A stretch of 64,000 nt of DNA from the NCBI RefSeq assembly GCF_000150955.2, contig NC_011685.1, positions 1 to 64,000 on the forward strand. Reading direction: 5' to 3'. The stretch comes from Phaeodactylum tricornutum CCAP 1055/1. Taxonomy: Eukaryota > Bacillariophyta > Bacillariophyceae > Surirellales > Neidiaceae. The number at the start of each line of letters is the position of its first letter. The first letter of the stretch is position 1. The notes beneath the pieces were generated by a model. The model was not told the origin of the DNA. It made no database searches and saw only the letters and a list, made by a program, of their open reading frames with translations. Shown one piece after another: positions 1 through 9,983 of the stretch. The translations under genes were made by a program, and so were the position numbers.

Positions 1-332
1 ACCCTAACCCTAACCCTAACCCTAACCCTAACCCTAACCCTAACCCTAACCCTAACCCTAACCCTAACCCTAACCCTAACCCTAACCCTAACCCTAACCC
101 TAACCCTAACCCTAACCCTAACCCTAACCCTAACCCTAACCCTAACCCTAACCCTAACCCTAACCCTAACCCTAACCCTAACCCTAACCCTAACCCTAAC
201 CCTAACCCTAACCCTAACCCTAACCCTAACCCTAACCCTAACCCTAACCCTAACCCTAACCCTAACCCTAACCCTAACCCTAACCCTAACCCTAACCCTA
301 ACCCTAACCCTAACCCTAACCCTAACCCTAAC
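1..332. repeat. Telomere, CCCTAA repeat
   Basis: About 55 uninterrupted copies of the 6-base unit ACCCTA run from the first base to about 332, with no variant units seen. On this strand the C-rich repeat is at the left edge, as expected for the left end of a chromosome (TTAGGG-type telomere). The tract ends abruptly against the subtelomeric block. Confidence 0.97.
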
Positions 333-820
333 GTTTGTGCAATGCACCTTCTTCGATAGATGAAGAGATTCATGGATGCGTCCAACCATGGAGATTTTGC
401 CTCGTTTCAGACCGTTAGACGGATACGAAACCCAGTAACCGATCAATACGTCTATCACGTGGACCACTACGAGAAACTGGCAGTATATTCCAGGCCTCTG
501 CAGGTATCAGCGACTTAACAACAACACGAAAAGCCAGGTATTTTGCCCCACCTCCCCAGGCACAATCGGAATCAGCGGTCACTTCAAACACTCGAAAACA
601 CAACGAAAACACTACCTTTGATCCCGTTACCTCAGCATAGAACTACTGGGTCTGACAAACTAGAAAACTGCAACAATAAAGGGCTAGAATTGTCTAAGGA
701 ACCGAAAGGATCCCGCATACTTTCGTAGACAATCAAAGGCGTAAAAACATAAGATCATAGACTTGTCAGATAGACTTAGGGATCTGAACCCTCATGTACC
801 GCTTGACGTAGGGGTTTTCT
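333..820. repeat. Subtelomeric repeat block, copy 1
   Basis: This block directly abuts the telomere and is repeated nearly base for base at 8985-9469; the match stops just after AGGGGTTTTC in both. It holds a short coding-like stretch on the plus strand (reading ...RRIRNPVTDQ...VYHVDHY...LAVYSRPLQ) which reads more cleanly in copy 2. I do not recognise the protein. The block may be the tail of an old mobile element or of a subtelomeric gene family. Confidence 0.8.
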
Positions 821-999
821 ACAAATTCACCGCAAAGAAGCTCTTTCCGGTTACTTGCGGGAAAACCGAATTCAAGGCAGCCTGAATATTGCTGAAGCGG
901 GGAGACAGAAACGGGAGGCTCAGACAAACGGATAAGAGTTCATCGGGTACCGAATTCTATTGGAACAGACAATCGAATAAGGTTGCGAAGCGAAGACAG
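821..999. other. Unassigned subtelomeric sequence
   Basis: No coding frame, repeat or RNA signal was recognised between the copy 1 block and the first TCCCAGAG-type repeat. Confidence 0.4.
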
Positions 1000-1154
1000 A
1001 TCCCTGAGTAATTCCTATGAGGTCCGGTACTGATCCCTGAGTAATTACTTAGAAGAAAGGACAGATCCCAGAGTAATTACTTAGGCGTAGTTTTTGGATA
1101 AATTCTAAACAGTATTGAATGATTATACTACTCTGGGATCTCCCTCCCATTAGG
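1000..1154 (+). repeat. TATCCCAGAGG-family element, copy a
   Basis: Three GATCCC(T/A)GAGTAATTACTTAG-like units are followed by an AT-rich stretch (TTTTTGGATAAATTCTA) and the family terminus CTACTCTGGGATCTCCCTCC...TTAGG. The order and terminus match copies at 1276-1428, 4430-4639 and 9579-9787. The left and right ends are inverted versions of each other, so it resembles a small non-autonomous (MITE-like) DNA element. No protein is encoded. Confidence 0.6.
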
Positions 1155-1275
1155 CGAGTCCATTTTGGCCGAGACTGACTGTTCACAGTTGTACGTAAGC
1201 AACACAAAACGCAGACACGACTTACGGAAGAACGACCGACTGTGAAAGGTGTTTGCCAGACGTCAGCCAGTCAGG

Positions 1276-1428
1276 TATGCCTGTGGAGTAACTTTCACCC
1301 TTTTTGAATCTCAGTGGGAATTTTTTGGATCCCAGTGGGATGCGTTAAGTAAAAAATGAATCCCTGTGTAAAGATAAAATATCCATTCATGTATAAATTT
1401 ACTACACAGGGATCTCCTTTTCCTTAGG
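1276..1428 (+). repeat. TATCCCAGAGG-family element, copy b (diverged)
   Basis: It begins GGTATGCCTGTGGAGTAAC after a diverged ACGTCAGCCAGT stretch equivalent to the satellite unit. It contains TCTCAGTGGGAA and GATCCCAGTGGGAT, and ends TACTACACAGGGATCTCCTTTTCCTTAGG. Same architecture as the other copies but the most diverged of the left-hand set. The 5' neighbour (1200-1275) is also a diverged satellite unit. Confidence 0.55.
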
Positions 1429-2180
1429 GAGTAGTTTTTTGGAAATTGTTAGTGAGGAATTGCAGAATCATCTGTTGCTGCTATGGTGTTGAAGGTGACT
1501 TAAATCTAACAGTAAGAGAAAAAAGGACCTGACAGAAAATTGGCAAAATCTTTTCTTTTGTGTCCAGGCTTTTTTGCATGGTGATCTCATGTTCATAAAT
1601 CCCCAACTGGGTCACCAAAATGAATTCACCTATACTGAATTACTTATATACTTCAGAAAAACAATTTGGAATCCAAGTTGATGCATATGGTCCATGTAAT
1701 TACTTCATACCCAGTGTTCATTCCTCTTCATTAAGTGTAAATAGATCATATTGCGCAATTTATATGCCCCAGAAAAAACGAATATGAGCCAAAGTTGACT
1801 TATTATACGCACTAATTTAAATGTTCATAAATCACAATCAATTGTACATATATCTTTTTGCTTTACTTACTTATTACATGTAAATTTGAACCCCATTGGA
1901 CAAGAGCCAAAGTTGACTTATTATATGCACTATATTAAATGTTCATAAATCACAATCCCAATCAATTGTACATAGATCTTGTTGCTTTACTTATTTGTTA
2001 AATGTATATTTGAACCCCATTGGACGTGAATAAGCCAGAAACTTTCAACAGAAACCAAACATCCACATATGCTGTGTACAATGGAAGGCAAATTGGAGAT
2101 GACACCTTCTGAAAAATTCACGACGCGAACAAGCCGTTTTTACCCGAAGATTGTTTTCATGGTACGCAGTTGCAATGGTC
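1429..2180. repeat. AT-rich spacer with a 118-bp tandem duplication
   Basis: No gene was recognised. Positions 1786-1903 and 1904-2024 are two head-to-tail copies of a unit that starts GAGCCAAAGTTGACTTATTAT and ends CCCCATTGGA, with a small indel and a few substitutions between them. The rest is AT-rich without a clear open frame. Confidence 0.6.
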
Positions 2181-2199
2181 AAAACAGAAGATGATGGTA

Positions 2200-2836
2200 T
2201 GACCAAAACCACGTCCTAAAAATATTAACTGCGGGAACCGTGATCAAATTTGTCCGGCTGGGAAGCAACTGGCTGTCTTTGTTTTGACATTGGTTGGGAT
2301 CGGTTGTGTTGATGCTGTCTGCGGTAACAACAAGAACAGCAGCGATGACGACGAGAACAGCGGCGACGGCGACGGCAACGGCGGCAGCGCCAACAACAAC
2401 AACTTCGACAACAACAATGGTGAAACCAAATTTGTCGACCTGGGACAAAGTTAACCATTTGTTGGCTGCAACTGCCCACGTGTGCTGTCAAAAGGCACAA
2501 TGCAAGCGTGCCGTTCGGAGCGAACGAAGGGATTTTCGACGATGGAAAAAGCCGTGCTGCGATCGCAATGTAGGAAACGGAAGGCAATGATACCAAAGCT
2601 GTATCCTACAAATCAAGAATACGGACACTATTAATAGATATTCTTCCAATTGCGAAGGGTTGACCAAAGTCGGTGTCGGCAAAGTAGCAGTTGTATTGGA
2701 TCACTCTATCTGTGACAGCAGGAAACCGCGCTTGACTACACAAGCCCATGAGTTCTACTATCCGTCGCAAAGAAACCATGATGGGAGTGACCAAGAAAGT
2801 TGCAGATGCAGGCAGTGTGGGGGGTTGAACAAGTAA
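2200..2836 (+). pseudogene. Coding-like remnant, Cys and Asn/Asp/Ser-rich
   Basis: Plus-strand reading from about 2220 gives a coding-looking stretch with cysteines (CGNRDQICPAGKQ), then a low-complexity Asn/Ser/Asp/Gly tract (2320-2420) and a stop near 2452. Two further plus-strand stretches, around 2500-2565 and 2640-2836, also look protein-like; the last is Cys-rich (ESCRCRQCGGLNK) and ends in a stop. No single frame covers the region and no ATG context was convincing, so it is either a broken host gene for a secreted Cys-rich protein or a gene with unresolved introns. I do not recognise the family. The low-complexity tract explains the spurious open frames on both strands here. Confidence 0.3.
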
Positions 2837-3127
2837 TGCCAAATAGAATCCACAATAGAAATAGAAGATAAATTAATCATCAAACAAAATGCAACCAACA
2901 TGTGTTTAGAATGTCTACAGATACTACAAGCAAATTGAGAAAGCGTAACAAATTCTAATTTTAAAGAAGACTACTTGATGTTGTTTCTGTAGAGCCCAGG
3001 CTATCAATAGGGCCAGCGCAACTGTTTCGTGTTGCTCGATTTGGTACGTCGTTTGCTTCTTGCTCGACCGTCGCTTGTTTTGTTTGCTCTCTTTCCTGAT
3101 TGTCCTACAAGGCGCCTAATTCTTGCT

Positions 3128-3564
3128 TTAGCGCTTCTTCAAACCACTGCCATTATCCTGCTCCCGGTGCGCCGCTTTTACCTGCTCCCGAAAACTCTTG
3201 TGGAAGGACTTTACATCGTCTTCCCCCTTCCGGGAAGTCACACAGCAGCGGGCGAGTCTGCTGAAAATGAAGTACCAGCCAGATTTCGTAAAACGCTCCG
3301 AATTTCGCTCCAAATCAGCAACCTACATCATCACTAGTCTTGCCCGGTGGTAGTCAGGTATACCCGCAAAAGATGTCCGCGGTCGATGGAATTCTCATGC
3401 TGCATCGTAGCTGCAAGCATGATGCCGTCCGTGTAAACAGTATAGAAAAATTCGACGAAAAAATCCTGTAGAAGCTGTATTGACAGCAAGTTTTGTACTC
3501 CAGAGTCAGAAAACGGCTGTACGTATGGCCGACAAAGCCACACAACGTGCTGACGCAAACGCAA
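3128..3564 (-). pseudogene. Possible host gene fragment, unrecognised
   Basis: Two adjoining minus-strand open stretches look protein-like: the upstream one (3564-3334) reads ...LLSIQLLQDFFVEFFYTVY... then HENSIDRGHLLRVYL, and the downstream one (3313-3128) is basic and charged (SFREQVKAAHREQDNG). The first has the helix spacing of a small histone-fold protein such as CENP-X, but that resemblance is weak. Its 5' end meets the satellite array, so if it was a gene it is probably truncated. No firm function. Confidence 0.2.
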
Positions 3565-3610
3565 TTCGCAAATAACAACAGAAAGCTGTATGCCGGACGT
3601 CGGCAGGCTA

Positions 3611-4429
3611 GGTATCCCAGGGGAGTAGCTCGAACCCTATTTGATATCCCAGAGGGAATAAGTGATATCCCAGAGGAAGGATATGATATCCCAGAGGAAA
3701 TACACGACACAAACAATTCGCGGAAGAACAGCTGACTGTGAATGTGAAAGCTGTATGCCAGACGTCAGCAAGTTAGGTATCCCAGAGGAGTAGCTCTAAC
3801 CCTATTTGATATCCCAGAGGGAATAGGTGATATCCCAGAGGAAGGATATGATATCCCAGAGGGAATACACGACACAAACAATTTGCGGAAGAACAGCTGA
3901 CTGTGAATGTGAAAGCTGTGTGCCGGACCTCAGCAAGTTAGGTATCCCAGAGGAGTAGCTCTAACCCTATTTGATATCCCAGAGGGAATAGGTGATATCC
4001 CAGAGGAAGGATATGATATCCCAGAGGGAATACACGACACAAACAATTTGCGGAAGAACAGCTGACTGTGAATGTGAAAGCTGTGTGCCGGACGTCAGCA
4101 AGCTAGGTATCCCAGAGGAGTAGCTCGAACCCTATTTGATATCCCAGAGGGAATAGGTGATATCCCAGAGGAAGGATATGATATCCCAGAGGAAATACAC
4201 GACACAAACAATTCGCGGAAGAACAGCTGACTGTGAATGTGAAAGCTGTATGCCGGACGTCAGCAAGTTAGGTATCCCAGAGGAGTAGCTCGAACCCTAT
4301 TTGATATCCCAGAGGGAATACATGATATCCCAGAGGAAGGATATGATATCCCAGAGGAAATACACGACACAAACAATTCGCGGAAGAACAACTGACTGTG
4401 AAGGCTGTATGCCGGACGTCAGCAAGTTA
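3611..4429 (+). repeat. ~165-bp satellite, five units
   Basis: Unit starts GGTATCCCAGAGGAGTAGCT occur at 3611, 3776, 3941, 4106 and 4271 (exact spacing 165), with the next at 4430 (159). Each unit contains three further TATCCCAGAGG motifs inside GATATC palindromes, then CACGACACAAACAATTCGCG, AACAGCTGACTGTGAATG and GCCGGACGTCAGCAAG. Two units also carry the telomere-like octamer TAACCCTA. A half unit precedes the array (3545-3610). Units are very similar, suggesting recent amplification or homogenisation. No protein is encoded. Confidence 0.9.
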
Positions 4430-4639
4430 GGTATCCCAGAGTAGTGGCTTTAACCTTATTTGATATCCCAGAGGGAAACCCTGATATCTCAGAGCAAAAC
4501 CCTGCTATCCCAGAGGGATTACTTAGACATCCCAGAGGGAAACCCTGCTATCCCAGAGGAATTACTTAGGAAGAGTTTTTGGATAAATTTTATACAGCGA
4601 GGTACATAGTTACTACTCTGGGATACCCCTCCCCTTAGG
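4430..4639 (+). repeat. TATCCCAGAGG-family element, copy c
   Basis: This copy is about 210 bp, begins GGTATCCCAGAGTAGTGGCT and ends AGTTACTACTCTGGGATACC followed by CCTCCCCTTAGG, so the termini form an inverted repeat of roughly 16 bases. Between them lie several TATCCCAGAGG(G) motifs and ATTACTTAG. It follows the satellite directly, and its left terminus is the same sequence as a satellite unit start. On the right it abuts the truncated copia A' without spacer. Confidence 0.75.
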
Positions 4640-4843
4640 ATAAAGACGACGGTCACTGAACCCTACTCTCCGTGGCAAAATCGTTGCGAACACGAATTTG
4701 GTGCTGCGCGCATTCACACGCGCCTCGTTCTCGAAACCACCAAGTGTCCCGAACAATTATGGGACTACGCCCTTGCCTACGTCATTTTCGTACGTAACCA
4801 CACGGCACGAAAAGCGCTGGCCTGGATCACGCCTATTACTGCG

Positions 4844-7490
4844 ATGACTGGCGACACCCATGATATTTCTGAAATCCTGGTTTTCGAATTTTTCGAACCA
4901 GTTCAGTATTTTGACAATCCCGATGTCAAATTTCCACTAAATAAAGCCAAAGTCGGCCGTTGGTTAGGTATTGTAACCAATGTGGGCCAAGCCTTGTGCT
5001 ACCATATTTTGACGGACAAGGGTACTGTAATCACTCGATCTACTGTTACACCCCTCCAAAACCTCGATTCGTCTGCTCTGCAGACTGCCCTCGCTACTTT
5101 TGACGCCGCCATAAGGGAGACTTATCAGCCTTCTGATTTCGCCCTCGGCAACAAAATCAAAGCGCCGGCTTTCCGCCGTGACGAAGCGATGAAAGTCGCT
5201 CGGCGATCCGACGATCCCGGCGATGGCAACACCCGTAACAGACATGTGTTATACGATCTGAACGAAGGGGATGACCATATTCAACTGGATCCCGGGCTCA
5301 CGGTTGACAATTTCTTCGAGAACGACTCACCGGATCAGGACCCCACCTCCTTAATTATTGGTACTGACGTTCTACTCACTTCGGGTGCGGTTCAGCGCCA
5401 GGGCCGAGTTATCAAGCGCAATCGCGACGGTACTCCAGTCCCTAACGACGACCCTGGAAATTTCGTTGTCGAATTCGACGACGGTACCGAGGAAGTCCAC
5501 GGTTACCAAGCTCTCATTGATGCTGTTTATAAGCAGGTCGACAATGACGGAAATGAATGGTACACCTTTGATGATATTGTCGATCATCAAAAACGCCCCC
5601 GCGGTGGTCGGGGACGTACGCGTGGATGGTTTCTACGCGTAAAATGGACCAACGGTGAATTTACCTGGGAGCCCCTCACCTCTTTGAAGGAGAGCAATCC
5701 CTACCCGGTGGCCAAATATGCGGCCAACCACGATCTCTTATCCGAACATGCCTTTTCTTATTGGGCTCCCACCGCGCTGAAAAAGGCCGATCGATGGATC
5801 CGTGCTGCCAAGACGCGAAAAAAGAAAAATCGATACAAATACGGAATAGAAGTCCCTCGCAACGTACCCAACGCTTACGAATTGGACAAGCAGAACGGCA
5901 ATCACCTCTGGCGCGATGCAATTCGCAAAGAAATGGATACACTTGAGAGCATGAAAACCTTCACTATCAAGGATAAGGGAGAACGAGCGCCCTCCGACTA
6001 CAAAAGAATCCCCATGTGGATCATTTTCGATGTAAAAATGGATTTCCGGCGTAAAGCCCGACTCGTCGCCGGCGGACACGTCACCGACCCACCAGACAAA
6101 GATACTTACTCTAGCGTCGCCTCCCGCGAGAGCGTACGCCTTGGCTTCCTCCTTGCAAGCCTCAATAACCTTGACCTTGTGTCAGTTGACATCGGAAATG
6201 CATACGTCAATGCCAATTGTCGCGAAAAAGGCTTCTCAATCGCCGGGCCCGAGTTCGGTGAACACGAAGGCAAAGTCGTATTAATCGCGAAAGCGTTATA
6301 TATCAAGCGGTGCCGCATGGCACTCTCATCTTGCACAAAACCTCAGATTCCTGGGTTTTGTATCGTCTAAAGCGGACCCCAATATGTGGTTTCGTAAGGC
6401 ACAAAGGCTTGACAAAACTGAATATTATGAATATATTATCAGTTACATTGACGATTTAACAATCGTTTCAGCCGATACTAACAGAAAAGCAATTTTAAAA
6501 GCGCTTGAAAATATCCCTTATACACTTAAGGGCGGTTCTGCACCCAAAACATTTCTGGGGGCAACCACCGGAGTGCATACATTTAACGATGGCACCAAAG
6601 CGTGGTACATGTCTGCAAAACAGTACTTAACAAACGCAATTCTCAACATCGAGCAGACGCTCGGTGAAAAACTGCCTAGCAGCAGTCGCATTGTGACCCC
6701 GCTTCCTCACGGATATCACCCTGAGTTAGATACATCGGGTTACCTCACCGGCATTCTACCATGGACGTCGGAACTCGGTCGGATCGACATCACTCAAGAA
6801 GTCGGTTTAATGTCTCGCTTCAAATCAAGACCACGGATCGGACATTATAATGCTGTCCTCCGCATGTTCGGTTACCTCAAACGTCACCTGAACTCCAAAC
6901 TCTTCTGCGACCCGCACACGCGCGATTTTTCGCATATTAACTTTGTCAACCCTTCTTGGAAAGAACAATACCCCGACGCACAAGAAGAATTGCCCCCGGA
7001 TATGCCCCCACCTTTAGGGCGCGCTGTGCAAGTTTCTGTCTTTGTCGACGCTGCCCACGCAGATTGCCCCGTCACGCGACGTTCCACTACGGGCATACTC
7101 GCTTTTATCAATGGCACACCAATTCGTTGGTACTCTAAGAGACAAAACACAGTCGAAGCCTCGACTTACGGATCTGAATTTGTTGCTATGCGCATCGCTT
7201 CCGAAATGATCATTACATTGCGTTACAACCTACGTGTCCTTGCTATACCTATTGACGGTCCCGCAAATGTATTTTGTGACAACATGAGTGTTGTCACCAG
7301 TGCGACGATTCCCTCGTCCGTACTCAAGAAAAAGCATAATGCTATTTCTTATCACAAGGTTCGCGAAAGCATTGCTAGCGGGGCAATGCGGATCGCACAT
7401 GAACCTACCGGCTCAAATTTGGCCGACACGTTGACAAAATGCCTACCTGGTCCACAACACAAATTCCTCGTTCGTCACATACTTTATTGA
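4844..7490 (+). pseudogene. Copia pol remnant of A' (IN tail, RT, RNase H)
   Basis: Translated plus-strand segments give the copia linker between integrase and reverse transcriptase, then RT motifs (VSVDIGNAYVNA, a YIDDL box) and RNase H motifs (FVDAAHAD, STYGSEFVA, NLADTLTKCLPG). The order is IN-RT-RH, which is diagnostic for Ty1/copia rather than Ty3/gypsy. The coding region is broken. It corresponds to the right-hand pol part of element A. Confidence 0.88.
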
Positions 7491-7581
7491 CCCAAGGGCA
7501 ATAAGACCTTCGCTTTTCAAATTTTTTGGAACCAATCTTTCGCCCGGATTTTGTACTCCCGGACTACAAGATTGAAGGGAG

Positions 7582-8278
7582 TGATAAATTATAGCCACAC
7601 AATGCTACAATTTGATACTACGTTGTAGATAGAATTGCTTAGCCTTAGCATTGTTTGTTGGAACATCTATCTAGGATCCACTAGCTCTAGATCTTGGCCT
7701 CGTTGCCATTTCCTTTTTCCTGGCTCTGTTGTAGGACAGACGCAGTGGCCAGACGACTGTCCTCGTCGGGTTCATTACCCGTGTGTGGCATGCCGGAGGA
7801 AAATACGAAGCGTCTCATAGGAAACCAAATATTTGCGTTTTGCACCCAAATGTTTGCAACATACACAACTCTGGTTCCGTTGCATGAGGCGCATAAGACG
7901 ACTTGTCTTATCAAACCTGATATGCTAGGAACGAAATATTCCTGATTACCATACGGTCTCCCTAGATGAAAGTTGTCAACAGATACTGTTGGCACCATCC
8001 GAACTCGATGGTTTGGCAATCACATAGGTGATCCAATCATCTCGACAAAAACTATGTCAATGGTTCGACAGCCAGTACATTGGCTACGGGGTTTCTACGT
8101 TTGTACATTCTGTTTCCAACACAAAAGGTTTCATTTTGGAATCTATATTTTAGTCTCACAATCTCAATCTAAAAACCTACCGATTAAAACAATCGGAGCC
8201 TCTACGAGGCTTTCCCCCCAACTTCTACTCTTTCGTCGTATTCTACAAATACACTCGTAAGCAGGTAGAATCTTATCA
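7582..8278 (+). repeat. Right LTR of element A'
   Basis: Starts TGATAAATTATAGCC and ends ...TCTTATCA, matching the LTR pair of element A at 25035-25730 and 39509-40196. The termini TGATAA/TTATCA are inverted repeats. No left partner exists for this copy. Confidence 0.9.
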
Positions 8279-8984
8279 GAGAAGTGCGCTTCAAATGACA
8301 AACATAGTACGCCAACAAGACAAGACGCTCCTCTGCAGTGGGTGAAATTGCAACACCATTGCAAGGAATCACAGCCGGTGCTCCTGGTTCTTCCGCGTTA
8401 GGATTTGGGAGTGTACCCCCGGAACGACGAATATTCTTACACATATCCTTGATAAAATCATCCGTCGCAATCTCGAAAACATCCATAGACATAATCGAAT
8501 CAGTAATAGCATCATGCTGTTCAACATCAACAATACCAATTGCTTGTAAAGCATTTCAAACTTGAGCTAAAGCGGCTGCCATGGTCAACTTTCTTCTTTC
8601 TTCCTGTATCACAAACTCATAAAATTCTGTTAGTTGGTTTAGAACATTCAGTGTTCTCACGCCACGTGAACACGAGAATTATTGATCATTGATGTCATCA
8701 AATGTGAATTTCACATATAGACTTGAATAAATGATATCGATAACGAGTACCGTTTCATAACCATACAATAAGTACGCAACGAACACTAGCGAACACAAAA
8801 CATCTGTCGCTCTCATCCGTTCGAGATATTTAACCAATATCTATCAGAGTGGAGGATCCGCGACTACCTTGCGGTACAATTCCGATAATAATTGTTGAAT
8901 AAGTAACTGCTTCGTATAAGCATACTACTTATCATCCACTCATGAATGATGCTCAGAACCCGAGCTTTTAGCAAACAATACAAT
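8279..8984 (-). mobile_element. Retroelement 5' remnant (LTR-like leader plus Gag start), minus strand
   Basis: On the minus strand, 8582 down to about 8279 reads as the start of a Gag-like protein: an N-terminal helix region (NALQAIGIVD), DDFIKDMCKNIRRSGG, NPNAEEPG and ERLVLLAYYVCHLKRTS. The pattern 'dIddmCk.irrpGG...R...ll.YY.rH..RTSR' is common in Gag of diatom LTR elements. The sequence upstream on the same strand (8583-8984) is non-coding and may be its leader and LTR, but I cannot show LTR ends. It is cut off by the LTR of A'. An old fragment. Confidence 0.5.
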
Positions 8985-9469
8985 TTTGTGCAATGCACCT
9001 TCTTCGATAGATGAAGAGATTCATGGATGCGTCCAACCATGGAGATTTGCCTCGTTTCAGACCGTTAGACGGATACGAAACCCAGTAACCGATCAACACG
9101 TCTATCACGTGGACCACTACAAGAAACTGGCAGTATATTCCAGGCCTCTGCAGGCATCCGCGACTTAAAAACAACATGAAAAGCCAGGTAATTTACCCTA
9201 CCTCCCCAGGCACAATCGGAATCAGCGGTCACTTCAAACACTCGAAAACACAACGAAAACACTACCTTTGATCCCGCTACCTCAGCATAGAACTACTGGG
9301 TCTGATAAACTAGAAAACTGCAACAATAACGGGCTAGAATCGTCTAAGGAACCAAAAGGATCCCGCATACTTTCGTAGACGATCAAAGGCGTAAAAACAT
9401 AAGATTATAGACTTGTCAGATAGACTTAGGGATATGAACCCCTCATGTACCGCTTGACGTAGGGGTTTT
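8985..9469. repeat. Subtelomeric repeat block, copy 2
   Basis: Near-identical to 333-820. On the plus strand an open stretch of about 60 codons ends at 9168 (VYHVDHYKKLAVYSRPLQ...). The copy ends after AGGGGTTTTC and switches directly into TATCCCAGAGG satellite sequence, showing that the subtelomere was assembled by junctions between unrelated repeats. Confidence 0.85.
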
Positions 9470-9578
9470 CCAATATCCCAGAGGAAGGATATGATATCCC
9501 AGAGGGAGTACACAACACAAACAATTCGCGGAAGGACAACTGACTGTGAAGGCTGTATGCTGGACGTCAGCAAGTTAG
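9470..9578 (+). repeat. Partial 165-bp satellite unit
   Basis: Matches the last two thirds of the satellite unit at 3611-4429: AATATCCCAGAGGAAGG, CACAACACAAACAATTCGCG, CAACTGACTGTGAAGG and TGGACGTCAGCAAGTTA. It leads straight into copy d of the TATCCCAGAGG element, the same arrangement as at 4271-4639. Confidence 0.8.
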
Positions 9579-9787
9579 GTATCCCAGAGTAGTAGCTTTA
9601 ACCATATTTGAGATCCCAGAGGGAAACCCTGATATCTCAGAGCAAAACCCTGCTATTCCAGAGGGATTACTTAGACATCCCAGAGGGAAACCCTGCTATC
9701 CCAGAGGAATTACTTAGGAAGAGTTTATGGATAAATTTTATTCAGCGAGGCATATAGTTACTACTCTGGGATACCCCTCCCCTTAGG
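9579..9787 (+). repeat. TATCCCAGAGG-family element, copy d
   Basis: About 209 bp, near-identical to copy c: GGTATCCCAGAGTAGTAGCT at the left and AGTTACTACTCTGGGATACC plus CCTCCCCTTAGG at the right. The right end abuts a reversed fragment of a B-type LTR. Confidence 0.75.
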
Positions 9788-9978
9788 ACATCACTAGGAG
9801 ACATGTCACATGGTACTATACCGTGACACAATGCTCCTTAGCATGGTAACAATTGAGTCCCAAAACAGTCACATCCTGTTTCTGAATACTCAGCTGGGAT
9901 TGTGCTTGTCCAAAACCATCTGTGTTGGGATTTGTGGGCAAAACACACAAGATTAGTTTTGACATGCTTGCCTTGGGT
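9785..9978 (-). mobile_element. Reversed fragment of a B-lineage copia element
   Basis: Positions 9787-9831 are the reverse complement of the first ~45 bases of the element B LTR (TGTCACGGTATAGTACCATG...). The minus-strand sequence before it (9832-9978) is protein-like and probably the internal end of an old relative. Element E is inserted next to it, and sequence on the other side of E (15266-15320) may belong to the same remnant. Broken and old. Confidence 0.5.
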
Positions 9979-9983
9979 GTCAC

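Larger units (their letters stand above)
4637..8278 (+). mobile_element. Ty1/copia (CoDi type) element A', 5'-truncated
   Basis: A close relative of element A, matching it from position 36538 onward through the end of its right LTR. Parts present in order: the last part of integrase (4650-4850), the linker region, reverse transcriptase (about 5.9-6.7 kb; catalytic-box region near 6450), RNase H (about 7.0-7.4 kb) and the right LTR (7582-8278). The left LTR, Gag, protease and most of integrase are absent. It is broken, with several breaks. High similarity to A suggests a young age. The left edge abuts the repeat terminus CCTTAGG and the right edge abuts an unrelated Gag remnant. Confidence 0.9.

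Noticed and set aside
415-612. Minus-strand 65-codon frame conserved at 9065-9262
   Set aside because: It is conserved because the whole block is duplicated; the plus-strand reading looks more protein-like.
2179-2596. Minus-strand frames rich in Val/Ala or Cys/Arg
   Set aside because: Produced by the AAC/AGC/GAC low-complexity tract read antisense.
3790-3970. TAACCCTA octamers as interstitial telomere
   Set aside because: Only single octamers inside satellite units, no tandem telomere tract.
3611-4429. CRISPR-like appearance of regularly spaced repeats
   Set aside because: The whole 165-bp unit is repeated, not a short repeat with unique spacers, and the context is eukaryotic.
7635-8260. 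Short open frames repeated at 7.6-8.3, 25.1-25.7 and 39.6-40.2 kb
   Set aside because: They fall inside the LTRs of A and A' and are repeated for that reason.
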